Assembly: GCF_905220365.1 (NCBI RefSeq)
Contig: NC_061125.1
Location: 14,587,831-14,651,830, forward strand
Direction of reading: 5' to 3'
DNA: 64,000 nt
DNA from: Vanessa cardui
Lineage: Eukaryota > Arthropoda > Insecta > Lepidoptera > Nymphalidae
A program made the position numbers and the translations under genes. Shown piece by piece: positions 1 through 10,693 of this stretch. Position 1 is the stretch's first letter, and every line of letters begins with the position of its first letter. A model generated the notes under the pieces. It searched no databases and was not told where the DNA came from. It saw nothing but the letters and a program-made list of their open reading frames with translations.

Positions 1-1086
1 CTCCAGATGAAAGGACTCCTTAACCATCAATGGCATGAACGAGAACTGTATGTATATAGTTTTTTTAAATGTTTTTTTTTTATTATTCTGTCAAATATGT
101 TACCTGATAGTAAAGGATCATCACCCATATACACTGAAGCTATAGAAATATTAGCCATGTTAACACAAAATAGTTACCAAAACTGTTGTATTGTTTTAGT
201 ACAGCTGGTGTGATATTTGATGAGGTATACATATCTAGACGGATTTGCACAAAACCCTGTCACCGAATATATAAACTGTCTTTATGTTACAAACAAAAAT
301 TTAGATGCTCATCTACCTGAAATGGCTTTGAGAAAAACTAGTCAGCTGTTCAGCTTTTCACAACTCGGTGAAACTTTGCCTATTATGTTATTCCAGAATG
401 GTTTTTTTAAAGAATGTACAAATTTAGATTAAGCTGATTCATCAATCGGTATTAGTAGTTATTAGTTAATTTTATACGATAAAATCCTTTATCCTAAATA
501 CAGTGGTCAGTAAGTAAATTTTGTATTTTCTATAAATTACATTTTGTTATTTAGCTTGGTTTTATAGTAATATTTATGAATTATTTTAACAAATTCGTAA
601 TTTTATCACATACCCAATTACTTTGTACGAAAAACTAAAATTTTATCTAAAGTCAATTGATGTCACATGTAGATATATATTATGTTTCCTTTAAATAAAA
701 CGACTTTTTAATTAGCATTATTGTTACTAAATTCTTTCAAAATCGAATTAAAAGGAAAAAAGGGTCATGTTTACATTCTAATTAATTTAACTAAAAACAT
801 TTTGAATCGAATACGAATCAGCACAATTTAAAACAAAGCGATAAGCTTGAAGATTATCCCGAACGAACTTTCTACTTGAATAACGGCGGCTAATACTCAG
901 CGTTAAATAAATTGAACTAGAACAGTAATATATAAATAACTGCATTAGAGAATTAGGTTTAGTTAAAGAGATATCCCAAAATTCAATAGTTCTGTGAACT
1001 AATAGAACTTACATTTGAAATGTATTGAAAATAGGATTTAGAAATACTTACATTAGGTTCCTACTGGTAGAACTATATGTTCCTCG
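1..1086. other. AT-rich sequence without recognised gene
   Basis: Both strands were read. Only short chance reading frames of about 70 codons are present, with no domain motif, no convincing splice-bounded exon and no repeat matched elsewhere in the window. Confidence 0.5.
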
Positions 1087-1258
1087 ATCCATCAGTATAT
1101 AGTATAATACAAAGTCTTAACTGAGCTGAGTTTCTTTCGCCGGTTCTTCTCAGGTCAGGGTATTTTCTTTCCGAACCGGTGGTACTGTTTCAATTGACCA
1201 TCAATAAGAAAGTGTAATATTTCTATATTGAATAAAGCAATTTGAGTTTAAGTTTGAG
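1087..1258 (+). repeat. LINE 3' tail-like fragment
   Basis: This stretch carries the block CCGAACCGGTGGTA (1171-1184), which recurs at 28221-28234. In both copies a TGAGTTTCTT block precedes it and a TGAATAAAG block followed by a T-rich short repeat closes it. The arrangement matches the 3' untranslated tail of a dispersed non-LTR retrotransposon. No coding part is attached, so this is a 5'-truncated copy. The LINE clade cannot be set from the tail alone. Confidence 0.55.
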
Positions 1259-1505
1259 TTTAACGCTGTCTGTCCCTATGTATGCTTAGATCTTGAAATT
1301 TACGTAACGGATTTTGATGCGGTTTTTTATTAGATAGAGTGATACGAGAGGAAGGTTTTTATATAATATAACATATGGACAATATAGAAAAGAAACACTG
1401 ATAGTTTTAGAAGTTTCTAATGTGATATCGTAAAAACACAAATTCTGTAATATATTCAGTGTCAGTATTTCACCCGTTCGAAGTCGGGGTGGGTAGCCAG
1501 AATTA
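1259..1505 (+). repeat. Dispersed Helitron-like repeat, family H1
   Basis: The stretch shares successive blocks with 20166-20380 and, inverted, with 61852-62119: TAACGCTGTCTGT, ATGTATG(C/T)TTAGATCTT, ACGGATTTTGATGCG, TAGATAGAGTGA and a GC-rich end CGTTCGAAG(T/C)CGGGGTGGGT. The GC-rich palindromic 3' end followed by CTAG in related copies resembles non-autonomous Helitrons. This copy lacks a clean CTRR end. Confidence 0.45.
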
Positions 1506-2390
1506 GCTATGAGGTCTATGCTAACGTATGAGATATTGTGAAAGCCTTCTCACGGTACGGCGACTGTGCCGTGAGCATTTGTCACCCATCCTGATCCGGT
1601 TTGAACTGGTTTTCGATACGGCACACAGAGTCATGTGTGACATGTACATGTCTTTTATATAAACTCGGGCTAAATACGGCATATGCGTGCTATTGTACTA
1701 TCAAGAGTATTATTTATAATTTTATAATGCATTATAAATATACATAATACCACGTGTATTGTCATAATCATGTTTAATTATAGTCAACCTCTTTGATAGA
1801 TAATTATTTCACGTATATTACATATGTTTGAACGGAGTTCATTTACGTGGCTGTGATCTGACCGAACTCGCCACCTAAGGGTTAGGCACCCCCAGGCAAT
1901 CATTTCCTCCCTGTTTCTCTTCATTATAAGCGGTATAGTAATTTATATATATTATGTTTTAATTCACATGGAACCTTAATAATAATTGCATTTCTTGTCA
2001 TTGAATTATTCTCATTGTTAATTTATTTCATGGTGCCTGTTTTTCATAAAATCTTTTTTTATAATAAAAGTTCGTAAACTACGTGATTTATGCGGAATAA
2101 TATGTGAAAATCTGAGAAAAACCTATATTTATAAAATGAAAGTTAATACGGTTTTGTTAAATGCTAGCTGCATTGTTTCAATAGCAGTGAAATTGAAAAA
2201 AAGCAATGAACTTTTCATCAGTTAATATTTAGGCACGAGCTGCGAAATCATCTCCCTTGTTAGCACTAAATAGAGTTACTAATAATCTATTGCATTACAA
2301 CTTACTTTTTTCCAGAATCATCAGATACTCAAAAGCATCAATCATGTATGTGATACGTCAATAATTGGATACATACCAAATCACACATAT
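1506..2390. other. No gene recognised
   Basis: The stretch is AT-rich with a small GC-richer patch near 1540-1640 that contains a near-palindrome (TCACGG at about 1549 pairing with CCGTGA at about 1570). There is no supported coding exon. Confidence 0.4.
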
Positions 2391-2676
2391 AGTAAAGTAA
2401 CAGCCTGTACTTTTCCCACTGCTGAGATAAGGCCTCCTCTTCCATAACGGAGAGGGTTTTGGAACATATTCCACCACGCTGTTCCAACGCAAGTTGGTGG
2501 AATGTACATGTGGCAGAATTTCGATGAAATTAAACACATGCAGGTTTCCTCACGATGTTTTCCTTCACCGCCGAGCACGAGATGAATTATAAACACAAAT
2601 TAAGCACATATATATAGTGGTGCTTGCCTGGGTTTGAACCCGCAATCATCGGTTAAGATGCACGCGTTCTAACCAT
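2391..2676 (-). mobile_element. tRNA-derived SINE, family A (minus)
   Basis: Read on the minus strand, a tRNA-like head with the B box GGGTTCAAACCC is followed by a conserved body (GTGGTGCTTGCC in the plus sense, CACGATGTTTTCCTTCACCG, CCACCACGCTGTTCCAA) and a TTACTTTAC-type tail. Its A-box end is missing, so the copy is 5' truncated. The same body recurs about 14 times in the window. Confidence 0.85.
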
Positions 2677-3454
2677 CTATTTATAATATATACAGACATG
2701 CTCCTTTTAAAGATCATAGAATCATTTTCGTCACAAAAGTACTGGAACTTAAAAGCATTAACGAGTATAAGAGAAAAAAATATATATTTAGGGGTTTAAA
2801 AACGTGAACGTCTCAGAAAAATTCAACGATTTTGTTTTGGAAGATTGCAAAAAAGCTGATTCATGAATTATTATATTTTATAAAGAACAAGGAAGAAAAC
2901 TTTGTAAAGTTAAAATGAAAATTTCATCGACGTCACTTTTGTGAAGTTGTTCTGAGGGCTTCGGTCGATTATTTAACATTCATGGAGATATCAGCAGTTC
3001 CTGGAAACAAATTTATTGGAGTTGATTTTTAATTAATGTTATTATTTTCATTTATTCCAGGGTTATCACAGAAAATAATTTGTATTGATTGATTTGCCTT
3101 AAAGTAAATTTGCCACTTTTAATGTCATATTTATTTATTAAACATAGACTTATTTGCATAAATCAATATAAAAAAATAATTATTTAACACCAAATGGGAT
3201 ACTGTGTTGTGTTATTCTCTGCAAAGTCATAAAGTCGCGTTCTCTCTTTATAATAATTATTAGCATATATAGTGCATACAGATAAGTCTAATAAAATGGC
3301 GAAAATTTAAAATATGATGATTAATGTAAGTCAAGATTACTTTTAGAAAAATATATTTTTGGATCAGGCTTACATTGAACTTTATTTATTTTAAATAAAT
3401 GAAGATATTTTTATTATAAAACGACGTGGATCAATTTTTAGTATGTTTTTTATC
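2677..3454. other. No gene recognised; downstream of minus-strand exon candidate
   Basis: AT-rich sequence with no conserved motif. If the exon candidate at 3455-3640 is terminal, this stretch would include its 3' UTR, but no clear evidence marks a cleavage site. Confidence 0.35.
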
Positions 3455-3640
3455 TTAAAAACTCTTGTTTCCACAGTTGACAAAGTTTCCTTGATCTGTG
3501 AAAGTTTTGGCAGCGTTCGCTTGGAAAGGGCTGTCTCCGGCAATTTTTCCCTGCGACAGAATTTCCTTAATGAGCACTACACGAGATAGTAAGGCAGCGA
3601 CTGCTTCCGCTGACACACTGTCTAAAGAAGAACCATGTCG
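3455..3640 (-). CDS. Candidate host coding exon, unknown protein (minus)
   Basis: On the minus strand a strong acceptor (TTCCTTCCTATTCCTAG) ends at 3641 and opens directly into a 61-codon frame starting CGA CAT GGT and closing with TAA (plus 3455-3457). The segment is clearly more GC-rich than its surroundings. The translation has a protein-like composition: an Ala/Val/Leu-rich helix-like stretch (AEAVAALLSRVVLIKEILSQ) then a polar tail (ANAAKTFTDQGNFVNCGNKS). It has no initiator Met in a useful place, so it would be an internal or last exon. No family was recognised. It might instead be a relic of a transposon ORF, although no other copy was noticed here. Confidence 0.4.
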   Translation of the reverse strand, partial: RHGSSLDSVSAEAVAALLSRVVLIKEILSQGKIAGDSPFQANAAKTFTDQGNFVNCGNKSF

Positions 3641-3642
3641 CT

Positions 3643-4830
3643 AGGAATAGGAAGGAATTTACACGGTACACCTCAACTTTTCTAACAATCGTGGTTGCCT
3701 ATACAGAGAATATTTAGTGGCGAGTTCTTATAACTGGCACAGAAATATAGATATGATATAAAATGTACAACTGCTACATCGTTTTGTACTTAAAATTGAA
3801 TTAAACTTTCTAGCTATGAACATTGTCATAAATCAGTCATCTATTCATTATTTATCGACATTCTAAGCTACTTCTTCTAAAGATATAATAAATCCAAGTT
3901 ATCATACTTTTCTTTAAAATAAATATAACAATTAAATAAAGTTGCAAAAATTTTTAATTTTTTGGAGAAGGCACATTAATAATAATAAAAAAAAAAATTT
4001 CCGTTTTATTTGGAAGCACTGCCTCAGATTTTAATTTCTATTCATTATAAATACATCAAGCTATATCATCAATACTCCTTTCTTGCACAATCAACTGTAA
4101 TGGTTGATGAATGGCCCTTTAAGTATACTTGCCTATAAATCATATTATATTAAAAAAAATATTTATTCTAAAACTTCTACAAAGAAGTAACGGAAGTAAG
4201 ATTAACAAAACTATAGTAATCGAGTTAAATAAAAAAAGTATCGTTAATATGTATCCATTAATATTTAGTATATTTAATAATTTTGAAAATGTAACAAATA
4301 CCTATAATTAAGATGTTGTTAATCAACTATAAAATTACGTCACAAGATAACCACCCTTAGTAAGAGTAGGTATATAAACATCATTTTATATGAAGAGAGA
4401 GCTTTAGCTTAACATTTTATGAAAGGATTGTGTTTGTCAGATCGATAACTAATTAATAGATCTAATATCAGAAATTTTGTTTTTTCATCTTTACCCGTTT
4501 AAATATTTGGATGCCTGAAGTCCAATTATTTTTAACAGACATACGCAAAAAGTAAATTCATGCTTTTTAAATATTTACCTTAAAATTTCGCTAAAGCAAT
4601 GCTTAAACGAATATTATTCATAAAAATATTTATTGATATATTTTACAAAGTATTTAATTTAAATGAATTATAATGTTTTACTATTAATTAAAAATCTAAA
4701 TTATTCATTGTTTAAATTCAACAAAGCTGATAACAAAGTTAAACAAATTCTAAATATAAATAGCAATACATTTGAACAGTTTGACATTGTATTGGTATAT
4801 TGTGTAAATTTTGGGTTTATCGTATAAGTT
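3643..4830. other. AT-rich sequence without recognised gene
   Basis: This stretch would be intronic if the 3455-3640 exon is real. Only chance frames such as a Lys/Asn/Ile-rich 60-codon frame at 4129-4311 are present, with no motif. Confidence 0.4.
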
Positions 4831-4902
4831 ATGTCGACTACCTCGTCTACCTCCGGCTGCAGATAATGCTCAGTGTGCCAGGTTCAAGCCCTGGGCTAGG
4901 TT
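4831..4902 (+). repeat. tRNA-like SINE head fragment
   Basis: The sequence TCGACTACCTCG resembles a degenerate A-box end, and GGTTCAAGCCC at 4881-4891 fits an internal pol III B box at roughly the right spacing. No SINE body of families A to C follows, because a hairpin element starts immediately downstream. It is a fragment and not a functional tRNA, since no cloverleaf with a CCA-ready acceptor could be drawn. Confidence 0.35.
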
Positions 4903-4908
4903 AATAGA

Positions 4909-5093
4909 ATTATTTTGGTTTTTATTAAAGTTATTTATTTCGGGATATTTACTATGTTTGTAAAATGTCATGTTCAAGAGACTCGTGTACAAGACATTCG
5001 TAGATAATGTCGAAATATCGAGCTCCACCGAACAAAAATAAAAAACATGGTAATATACCGAAATTAATAACTTTAATAATAAAAATCACCATG
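4909..5093. mobile_element. Fold-back hairpin MITE, copy 1
   Basis: Two inverted arms (about 4909-4956 and 5045-5093) share TTATTTCGGGATATTTAC and its complement. They flank a loop containing GATAATGTCGAAATATCGAG. The same arms and loop occur at 50915-51080 with the loop inverted, and as a half copy at 8199-8322. The long near-perfect stem and lack of coding capacity fit a fold-back MITE. Confidence 0.6.
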
Positions 5094-5315
5094 TTAATTT
5101 AAAAGCTTATATTTTGGTTTTTATCTGTTAAAATATTAATAATAGCGATTTGTAGTCAGAGTTACACTACAATCTCATGCCTCGTAAAAAATTCTGAAGC
5201 TCTCGCGTCTGGTCTCTTCCAGTCGTGACTGATTACCATTTCATTAAATTACGAGTGTTGCGCTTTCGCCAACATTTTTATAGTATAATACGTCTTGCAC
5301 TCCATTTGGTTAATA

Positions 5316-5445
5316 TTTCTATCGTCAAAGTCAAATACAAATCTTATTATTATTATTCTAAAATCTACCACTAGTTCGGAATTTAACTCCACAGACCTGA
5401 GAAAACCGGCGAAAGAAACACAGCGGGATCTATTTTTTTAATATC
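5316..5445 (-). repeat. LINE 3' tail-like fragment (minus)
   Basis: The complement carries a GTTTCTTTCGCCGGTTTTCTC block resembling that at 1130-1150 (and the shorter TTTCTTGCTGGTTCTTCTC at about 28182), then a poly-TAA/short-repeat end. The CCGAACCGGTGGTA block itself is degraded. It is an old, 5'-truncated copy. Confidence 0.4.
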
Positions 5446-5574
5446 ATGTTACATATACAATAACAAACTGATAAATAATGATAAAGACTGTCGTGGTGAA
5501 GATGGTTCCGGAGGACATCCTTCTATAAAAAGAATAGGATATGCTAAGGGTAATTGTCTTTAAAAAAATACATT

Positions 5575-5800
5575 TGTTGTATATTCTTCCACGTTGCTCC
5601 AATTTTTATTGGTTGTGAGAGATTGACAAATGTGGAAGACTTACAAGACACGTAAATTTCCTTAGGAAAAGTTTCTACACCGTCCAATATGAAGTGAATT
5701 ATACACACGAATAAGCACATGAAACTTTGCTGACTGTCCGTGTTTAATCTTCGATTAAAATTGACGTGTTCTAACCACCGGACTATATCGGCATACGTTG
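5575..5800 (-). mobile_element. Degenerate SINE family A copy
   Basis: It aligns by eye, with many substitutions, to the family A body: TTCCACGTTGCTCCAAT, a -TGGAAGAC- block, a GATGAATTAT-like block, AATAAGCACATGAA and finally GTGTTCTAACCACCGG, which corresponds to the tRNA-like head. It is one of the oldest copies in the window. Confidence 0.5.
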
Positions 5801-6130
5801 AAATGTACACGGATGTTTTGAACAATTAATCCAATTGACATATTCATCTAATCCTCTTTGTCGTTGCCGCAGTGTCTGTATGCATTGGATTTTCTGACTT
5901 TGAAGGATTTATTCGAGCATTTAAATTTATGAGTATGAAGGGGCAGCGATTCCATTTGAAATTTCAATATGTCATTGATGTTCTATTCGTTTTTCATGAT
6001 TGCTCAAAAACGAGTGCATTTTTTTTGGGGTCGTATGTATATGTATTTGTTTTTTATTTCGGCCAGAAATATTTACTTCCTGAACAGATTAGGAAGTATA
6101 GACTAATATTTCAATTCAACGTCCAAAATT

Positions 6131-6900
6131 ACACTCATCATCATCAGTCCGTTTTTGTCATTTTTGACATAGGCCTCTCCAAGTATACGCCACTGTGGTC
6201 TATCTCTGGCTACTTGTATCCAGCTCCTGCCTGTCGCAGTAGGCCTGTCCTCAAGGTTGTTTCTACCCAATCGCAAAGTCTGCCCGAGGTAGACATATTT
6301 TTTAATAACTTCGAGGACGGTATGAACATGTTCATTGAACATGACCTTGGTTTTATCCAAGTTCATCTGTAGGCCGATACGCATAGAAGAATCAGCCAGC
6401 TCGTTCAGCATTTGTTGTAGGTCCTGCGGCGTTTCTGCCACGATGACGATGTCGTCTACGAATTTAAGTGAGAGATGTATTCGCCATTGATGTTGATGCC
6501 ACGTCCTTTCCAGTTCAGCGTCTTGAAAATATCCTCCATGGCATTAGTGAACAATTTGGTGGAAATGATATCCTTAAACGATTTGTTTGCTGATTTTGTA
6601 CTCGGACGGACATGGTGGTAGCTTCGTAGAGACATCTCATCACTTGGATGTATCGCCAATCAACTTGGCTACAGGGACTCCAGAACAGCCCAGATTTCAA
6701 CCGAGTCCAACGCCCTCTCATAGTACACGAATGCGAGACACAGGGGCCGATTATACTTATGGGACTTCTGTATAATCTGCCGCACTATGTGGATGTGGTC
6801 TATGGTACCGTATCCGGTCCGAAACCCGGCCTCTTCCGGGGGTTGGAATTTCAAATTACACAAGCTAAATAAAAATTTGTCCATTAATTCAGGGCTATCA
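6131..6900 (-). pseudogene. RTE-like LINE reverse transcriptase remnant
   Basis: On the minus strand three overlapping frames (about 6884-6669, 6721-6456 and 6441-6140) encode consecutive parts of a non-LTR reverse transcriptase. First comes a palm segment with EEAGFRTGYGTIDHIHIVRQ and LAFVYYERALDSVEIW. A FVDD catalytic box follows at about 6452 (the usual FADD with A to V, both aspartates kept), then the LGRNN end of the RT domain. The frame then jumps to the C-terminal GRSWIQVARDRPQWRILGEAYV segment, so an internal deletion removed the region between. It ends in a TGATGATGA-type tail at about 6131, as RTE elements do. The endonuclease half is missing. It is dead through frameshifts and a deletion. 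Confidence 0.8.
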
Positions 6901-7009
6901 GTTTATCCAGTTGGGTGACATAATGGATCTTTTTTTTTTTTCAAATATATTATCGTTTGAAAACAAATGATGCGACAAAGTATATTATACTATTTCACAT
7001 AGACATGTA

Positions 7010-7295
7010 CAGAAAAAAATGTAATTATAAAATATAGCTGTGCCTGCGACCTTGTACATCTTTTTATATAACAGAAAAAATAGTATTGTAGCCTAAGTTA
7101 CTCCCAATTACATCAGTTATCTGAGGTTCCAGAGATAAGCCAGAACAAACAGACCTACAGACAGACCGACAAAAATTGTAAAAAATGTTATTATGTTATA
7201 TGTACCGTGTATAAATACATATTATGTACTGAGTAAAAAGGGCTATTTTAATATTACAAACAGAAACTCTAATTTTATTATATGTATAGATTTTA
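7010..7295. repeat. Dispersed repeat shared with 22840-23065
   Basis: Both copies contain, in the same order, a GACAGAC-rich block, CAAAAAT(A/T)(G/T)TAAAAAATG, TATGTACCG(T/C)GTAT, AGTAAAAA, ATTTTAATATTAC-like and TTTTATTATATGTATAGAT-like blocks. No coding potential was seen. The class could not be assigned. Confidence 0.5.
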
Positions 7296-7452
7296 TAAAT
7301 GTTGCTTCTATTTGTGCCGAGAGGGCAGATATTGTTTCGCCAAAGTCACGTGCGATGGAGAAGACAAAAAGGAGATTGTCTCAGACGAGATTATATTTTA
7401 ATCTACAGATATTACTGAACCTAAATGATGGTAGCGAATAGCAGACTAACCA

Positions 7453-7560
7453 AAAATCAAAATCAAAGTATATTTTATTCAAGGAGGGTTTTACAAGCAC
7501 AATAGAATCGTCATTTCACAAACTATATTAGTGGAATCTACGATCGGTAAGGAATGTAGA
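7453..7560 (-). repeat. LINE 3' tail-like fragment (minus)
   Basis: The complement reads as a GAAATGACGATTCTATTG-like block, a GCTTGTAAAACCC block, then TTGAATAAAATATACTTTGA and a short GATTTT-type repeat end. This matches the tail at 28235-28316. The copy is truncated, with no ORF. Confidence 0.55.
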
Positions 7561-7880
7561 TTTTTTTGTTTTTCTTTTCCTAATAACATGTTTACACTTA
7601 AAGCAACTAAAAGTGTGAGTTGAGAAGGATGTCTTACTCAAAATATAATCAAATAGTCTTTTTTTAATACTTATTGCACAACACATGAAGGCATGAGATA
7701 AACAAACACAAAATATTAGTAAAATGCAAAGGCGGTCTTATCGCTCATAGCGATCTCTCACATACAATCTTTGGCGGTACGAAGGCAGATAAGTGCAAAT
7801 AGATAAAGAGAAGAGATAAAAGCTATAATATAAGTATATTTATAGATGACATAGAAACATAGCAGTGTCTCAGTCTCGCA

Positions 7881-8197
7881 CAGTGGCGGATTTACAAATT
7901 TGCTGCTTGTAAGCTATTCAATTTTTGCCGCTCTTACTGACTTTTGAAATTTAATACGTTAGTTTTGTTCACAATCATAATAATTACATTTATTCTGAAA
8001 TTGCATCTTTATGACTTATGTTCTTATGTCCTCATTACATCGGCTTTTTACCGTTATTAGTATGATTATAAACTAGGTGATATGATATGATTTTTTATTT
8101 CTATAAGATAATAACAAATCTGGGCTAAATTTGCCGCCCCTTTAAATCTGCCGCCCTAGACTCCAGCCTACTTAGCCTATTGGTAAATCCGCCACTG
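7881..8197. mobile_element. hAT-type MITE, 317 bp
   Basis: Terminal inverted repeats CAGTGGCGGATTTAC (7881-7895) and GTAAATCCGCCACTG (8183-8197) begin with CAGTG, as in hAT elements. The 8-bp flanks are GTCTCGCA (7873-7880) and GTCTCGTG (8198-8205), matching at 6 of 8, which fits an aged hAT target duplication. There is no transposase frame. It sits next to half of a hairpin MITE whose sequence supplies the right-hand flank. Confidence 0.75.
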
Positions 8198-8198
8198 G

Positions 8199-8322
8199 TC
8201 TCGTGGATAAGACAATCGTAGATAATGTCGAAATATCGATTTCCTTCATATAACAATAAAAAACATGGTAAATATTCCGTCTTTAATAACTGTAATGATA
8301 AAAATAACCATGTCAATTTAAA
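8199..8322. mobile_element. Half copy of hairpin MITE
   Basis: It contains the loop block CGTAGATAATGTCGAAATATCGA and one arm (ACATGGTAAATATTCCG through AAAATAACCATGT) of the fold-back element found complete at 4909-5093 and 50915-51080. The other arm is absent. It is interrupted on its left by the hAT MITE at 7881-8197. Confidence 0.6.
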
Positions 8323-8663
8323 GTTTTATACACCCACTTATATTCAAAAGTATATTATTTTAAATTTAGAATTTATCAATAAACTTATTTACGTAAACGT
8401 ATAATTTTGTTCGAACTATTTTTACAATTTTCCCAGACCCTCGTTTCATCGGAGAATCCGTGTTCTCTGTAATTTTACATTCAAATCGATGTTTATTTTA
8501 ATACAGCTTCCGTCGTAACATAAATAAGTCCCAAAGGATCGAAACGTTTGACATACAAATTGAGTCTATAGGAAAACATTTTCTAGACAAAACATATATT
8601 TTTAAAATCCATATTGCAGCTTGACCAGCTAAATAAGGTTAACTCTTGTTTGTATATTTTGCT

Positions 8664-8823
8664 GAGAGGCAATCTGCATGTGTCTAATTCCATAGAAATT
8701 CTGCCACATGTGTATTCCAGCAACATGTGGAACAGCGTGGTGGAATATGTTCTAAACCTTTTCCTCAAAGGGAGAGGAGGCCTTAGCCCAGCAGTGGGAA
8801 TTTACAGGCTGTTGTTGTTGTTA
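8664..8823 (+). mobile_element. SINE family A, 5'-truncated (plus)
   Basis: The 3' half of the SINE body is present, from CTGCATGTGTCTAATT through CCACATGTG, GGAACAGCGTGGTGGAATAT and GCAGTGGGAATTTACAGGCT, ending in a (GTT)n tail. The tRNA-like head is missing. Confidence 0.8.
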
Positions 8824-9206
8824 TAATATTTACAGATAGGTAACAGATAAACATAAATGGGAATTATTAATTTGATTTAATATTAAGCGTGCTCACTACA
8901 GTACTAAATCAGAGTGGCTGTAGTATTTGTCTAGCGACTGGCTCATAGGGATGCAAATATTGAGGTTTTGGGTGCAAACACCGCAGATCGGTGAGAGTTA
9001 TTGGGTTTCATACCAATAAATTCTCAGTAGCATCCCGGGGTTTGGTAGAGTGTTTACATTCCCGTGTATCGGATATCGAGTGAAGTCATTGGTCCTGCAA
9101 TTGAACTCTTTCCGGTTGTATCAGATGATCATTAATACAAAATCAAAAGCAAATTCCCGGTAATACTAAATTCTACATTTTCTTTGTTTTACCAATACAT
9201 TCCTCA

Positions 9207-9467
9207 ACAACAACAGCCTGTAAATTCCCACTGCTGGTCTAAAGGGCTCCTCTCCCTTTGAGGAGAAGGTTTGGAACATATTCCACCACGCTGTTCCAAT
9301 GCGGGTTGGTGGAATACACATGTGGCAGAACTTCTATGAAATTAGACACATGCAGGTTTCCTCATGATGTTTTCCTTCACACCTGAGCACGAGATGAATT
9401 ATAAAGACAAATTAAGCACATGAATTAGTGGTGTTTGCCTGGGTTTGAATCTCTCATCTCGACTCTT
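9207..9467 (-). mobile_element. SINE family A with 12-bp TSD (minus)
   Basis: The SINE body is flanked by a perfect direct repeat ATACATTCCTCA at 9195-9206 and 9468-9479, a target-site duplication that fixes both ends. The tail is (TTG)n on the minus strand. The tRNA-like head has lost the stretch between B box and A box, so the head reads GGGTTTGAATCTCTCATCTCGACTC in part on the plus strand. Confidence 0.9.
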
Positions 9468-9559
9468 ATACATTCCTCACATTTTTATTATTAATTGCAT
9501 AAATATGTTAACTAAACAATAAATCCAACTCACATGGCCAAAAATATTAATTAGATTTA

Positions 9560-9630
9560 GAAACAATTGACGATTCAAAAACGCTTCATTGTGAAGTTTA
9601 CTTGAATAAAATTGATTTGATTTGATTTAC
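9560..9630 (+). repeat. LINE 3' tail-like fragment
   Basis: It reads TTGACGATTCAAAAACGC, then ACTTGAATAAAATTGA and a (TTTGA)n end. It parallels the tail at 28256-28316. Confidence 0.55.
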
Positions 9631-9898
9631 ATTCTGATGTTGTCCATATTATAAATTCTCGTACCAAATAGTAGCAGCAGTTTATTACATTGATTCTATA
9701 TATGCAGCTATCTAATTATACATGAGACCTTGTTTATACGTCGTAATGAGGCATATTGCAATACAAATCTGTTTGTGGTACTTACAGTTGTCGAGCCTCA
9801 TATATTATTTTTAGACTTTTCATTTATGATTTAACGCATAAGTACTTCTGTATTTTCTTTTCAAATATGGATCGTATACGAGAATCAGTTATGTACTA

Positions 9899-9899
<1 letters not shown>

Positions 9900-9938
<39 letters not shown>

Positions 9939-9939
9939 T
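9900..9939. repeat. (TA)n microsatellite
   Basis: About 20 uninterrupted TA dinucleotides. Confidence 0.95.
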
Positions 9940-9994
9940 GCATATAACAAACTGTGGACTAGTAGTACACGACATTGAAGGCGGATGCCTAATT

Positions 9995-10495
9995 CTAAAA
10001 CGTTCCTTTGGTCCCTCCAAAGCCATGTCGATAATGGTAATTGAAGTAGATAGAACTCCCATATAACGACCTTATTCTATATAATTTAGCGTCTTCTATT
10101 TTCAACAATATTCCTGAGTATACTTGTAAAAATAAGAGAGGTGACACCCACTTGAAATAAAATTGCTTTCGATTTATTTTATGTGTGCGTTGTGCATAAG
10201 AGGGAATGCTCGTAATCGCTACGCTGGGCAGGCGTGTTGGAGATCGCAGAACGTAGCTTCTCGCACTGGTGACGCTACTGCCCGTCACCGGCCTGTGGTA
10301 ATTAGCTACGTCTATTTTGATGGTTAAACAGCCATTAGTCGGTCGCCAGAGCCTCGTTTGCTGGTCGGCAGGATGCACCACCGCCAGGTGAGGTGGCCTT
10401 GGAGCACTAAGATGTAGTTTGCGTCCCCTTACATCCCGTTTAATATTTGAGTTAAGACAACAGTGTAAACCGTCTTTTAAAATTTTAAGTCGCAA
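9995..10495 (-). other. GC-richer block with 166-codon frame, unidentified
   Basis: This minus-strand frame runs 166 codons. The part spanning about 10150-10440 is much more GC-rich than its surroundings and has an Arg/Pro/Ser-rich translation with no domain I recognise. On the minus strand an AATAAA signal followed by a T-rich stretch and GTGTCACC lies near 10150-10180, which is what the R/U5 part of an LTR can look like. It may therefore be a solo LTR or other repeat and not a gene. No paired copy occurs in the window. Confidence 0.25.
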
Positions 10496-10500
10496 TGATT

Positions 10501-10693
10501 TCTATCTATCCTAATATTATAAATGTAAAAGCAAATATTTCTTAAAGTAAGTCTGTCGCTCTTTGACGACCAAACCGATGAACCGAATTTGATGAAATTC
10601 AGTATGAAGCAAATATGAACTCTTACTACTTTTCTGCCTTACACATGACAACCAACACCCTAAAACAGAGAGAAGCCGCGGGCGACTACCAGT
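10501..10693 (+). mobile_element. Non-autonomous Helitron-like repeat
   Basis: It starts TCTATC...CTAATATTATAAA, as does 55711. It contains GACCAAACCGATGAACCG and AATTTGATGAAATTC, which recur in degraded form at about 24690-24720. It ends in a GC-rich GCCGCGGGCGACTAC block and CCAGT, where related copies have CTAGT. No ORF is present. Confidence 0.5.

Noticed and set aside
4831..4902. True tRNA gene
   Set aside because: A B-box-like motif is present, but no complete cloverleaf can be drawn. It is better explained as a SINE head fragment.
5872..6372. 166-codon plus-strand frame
   Set aside because: It lies antisense to the LINE reverse transcriptase remnant (6131-6900, minus); the conserved motifs are on the minus strand.
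6587..6872. Plus-strand frames of 62 and 74 codons
   Set aside because: They are shadows of the minus-strand reverse transcriptase remnant.
9995..10495. Conserved host gene on the minus strand
   Set aside because: The frame spans a GC-rich repeat-like half and an AT-rich half with no domain; the composition change argues for a chance join.
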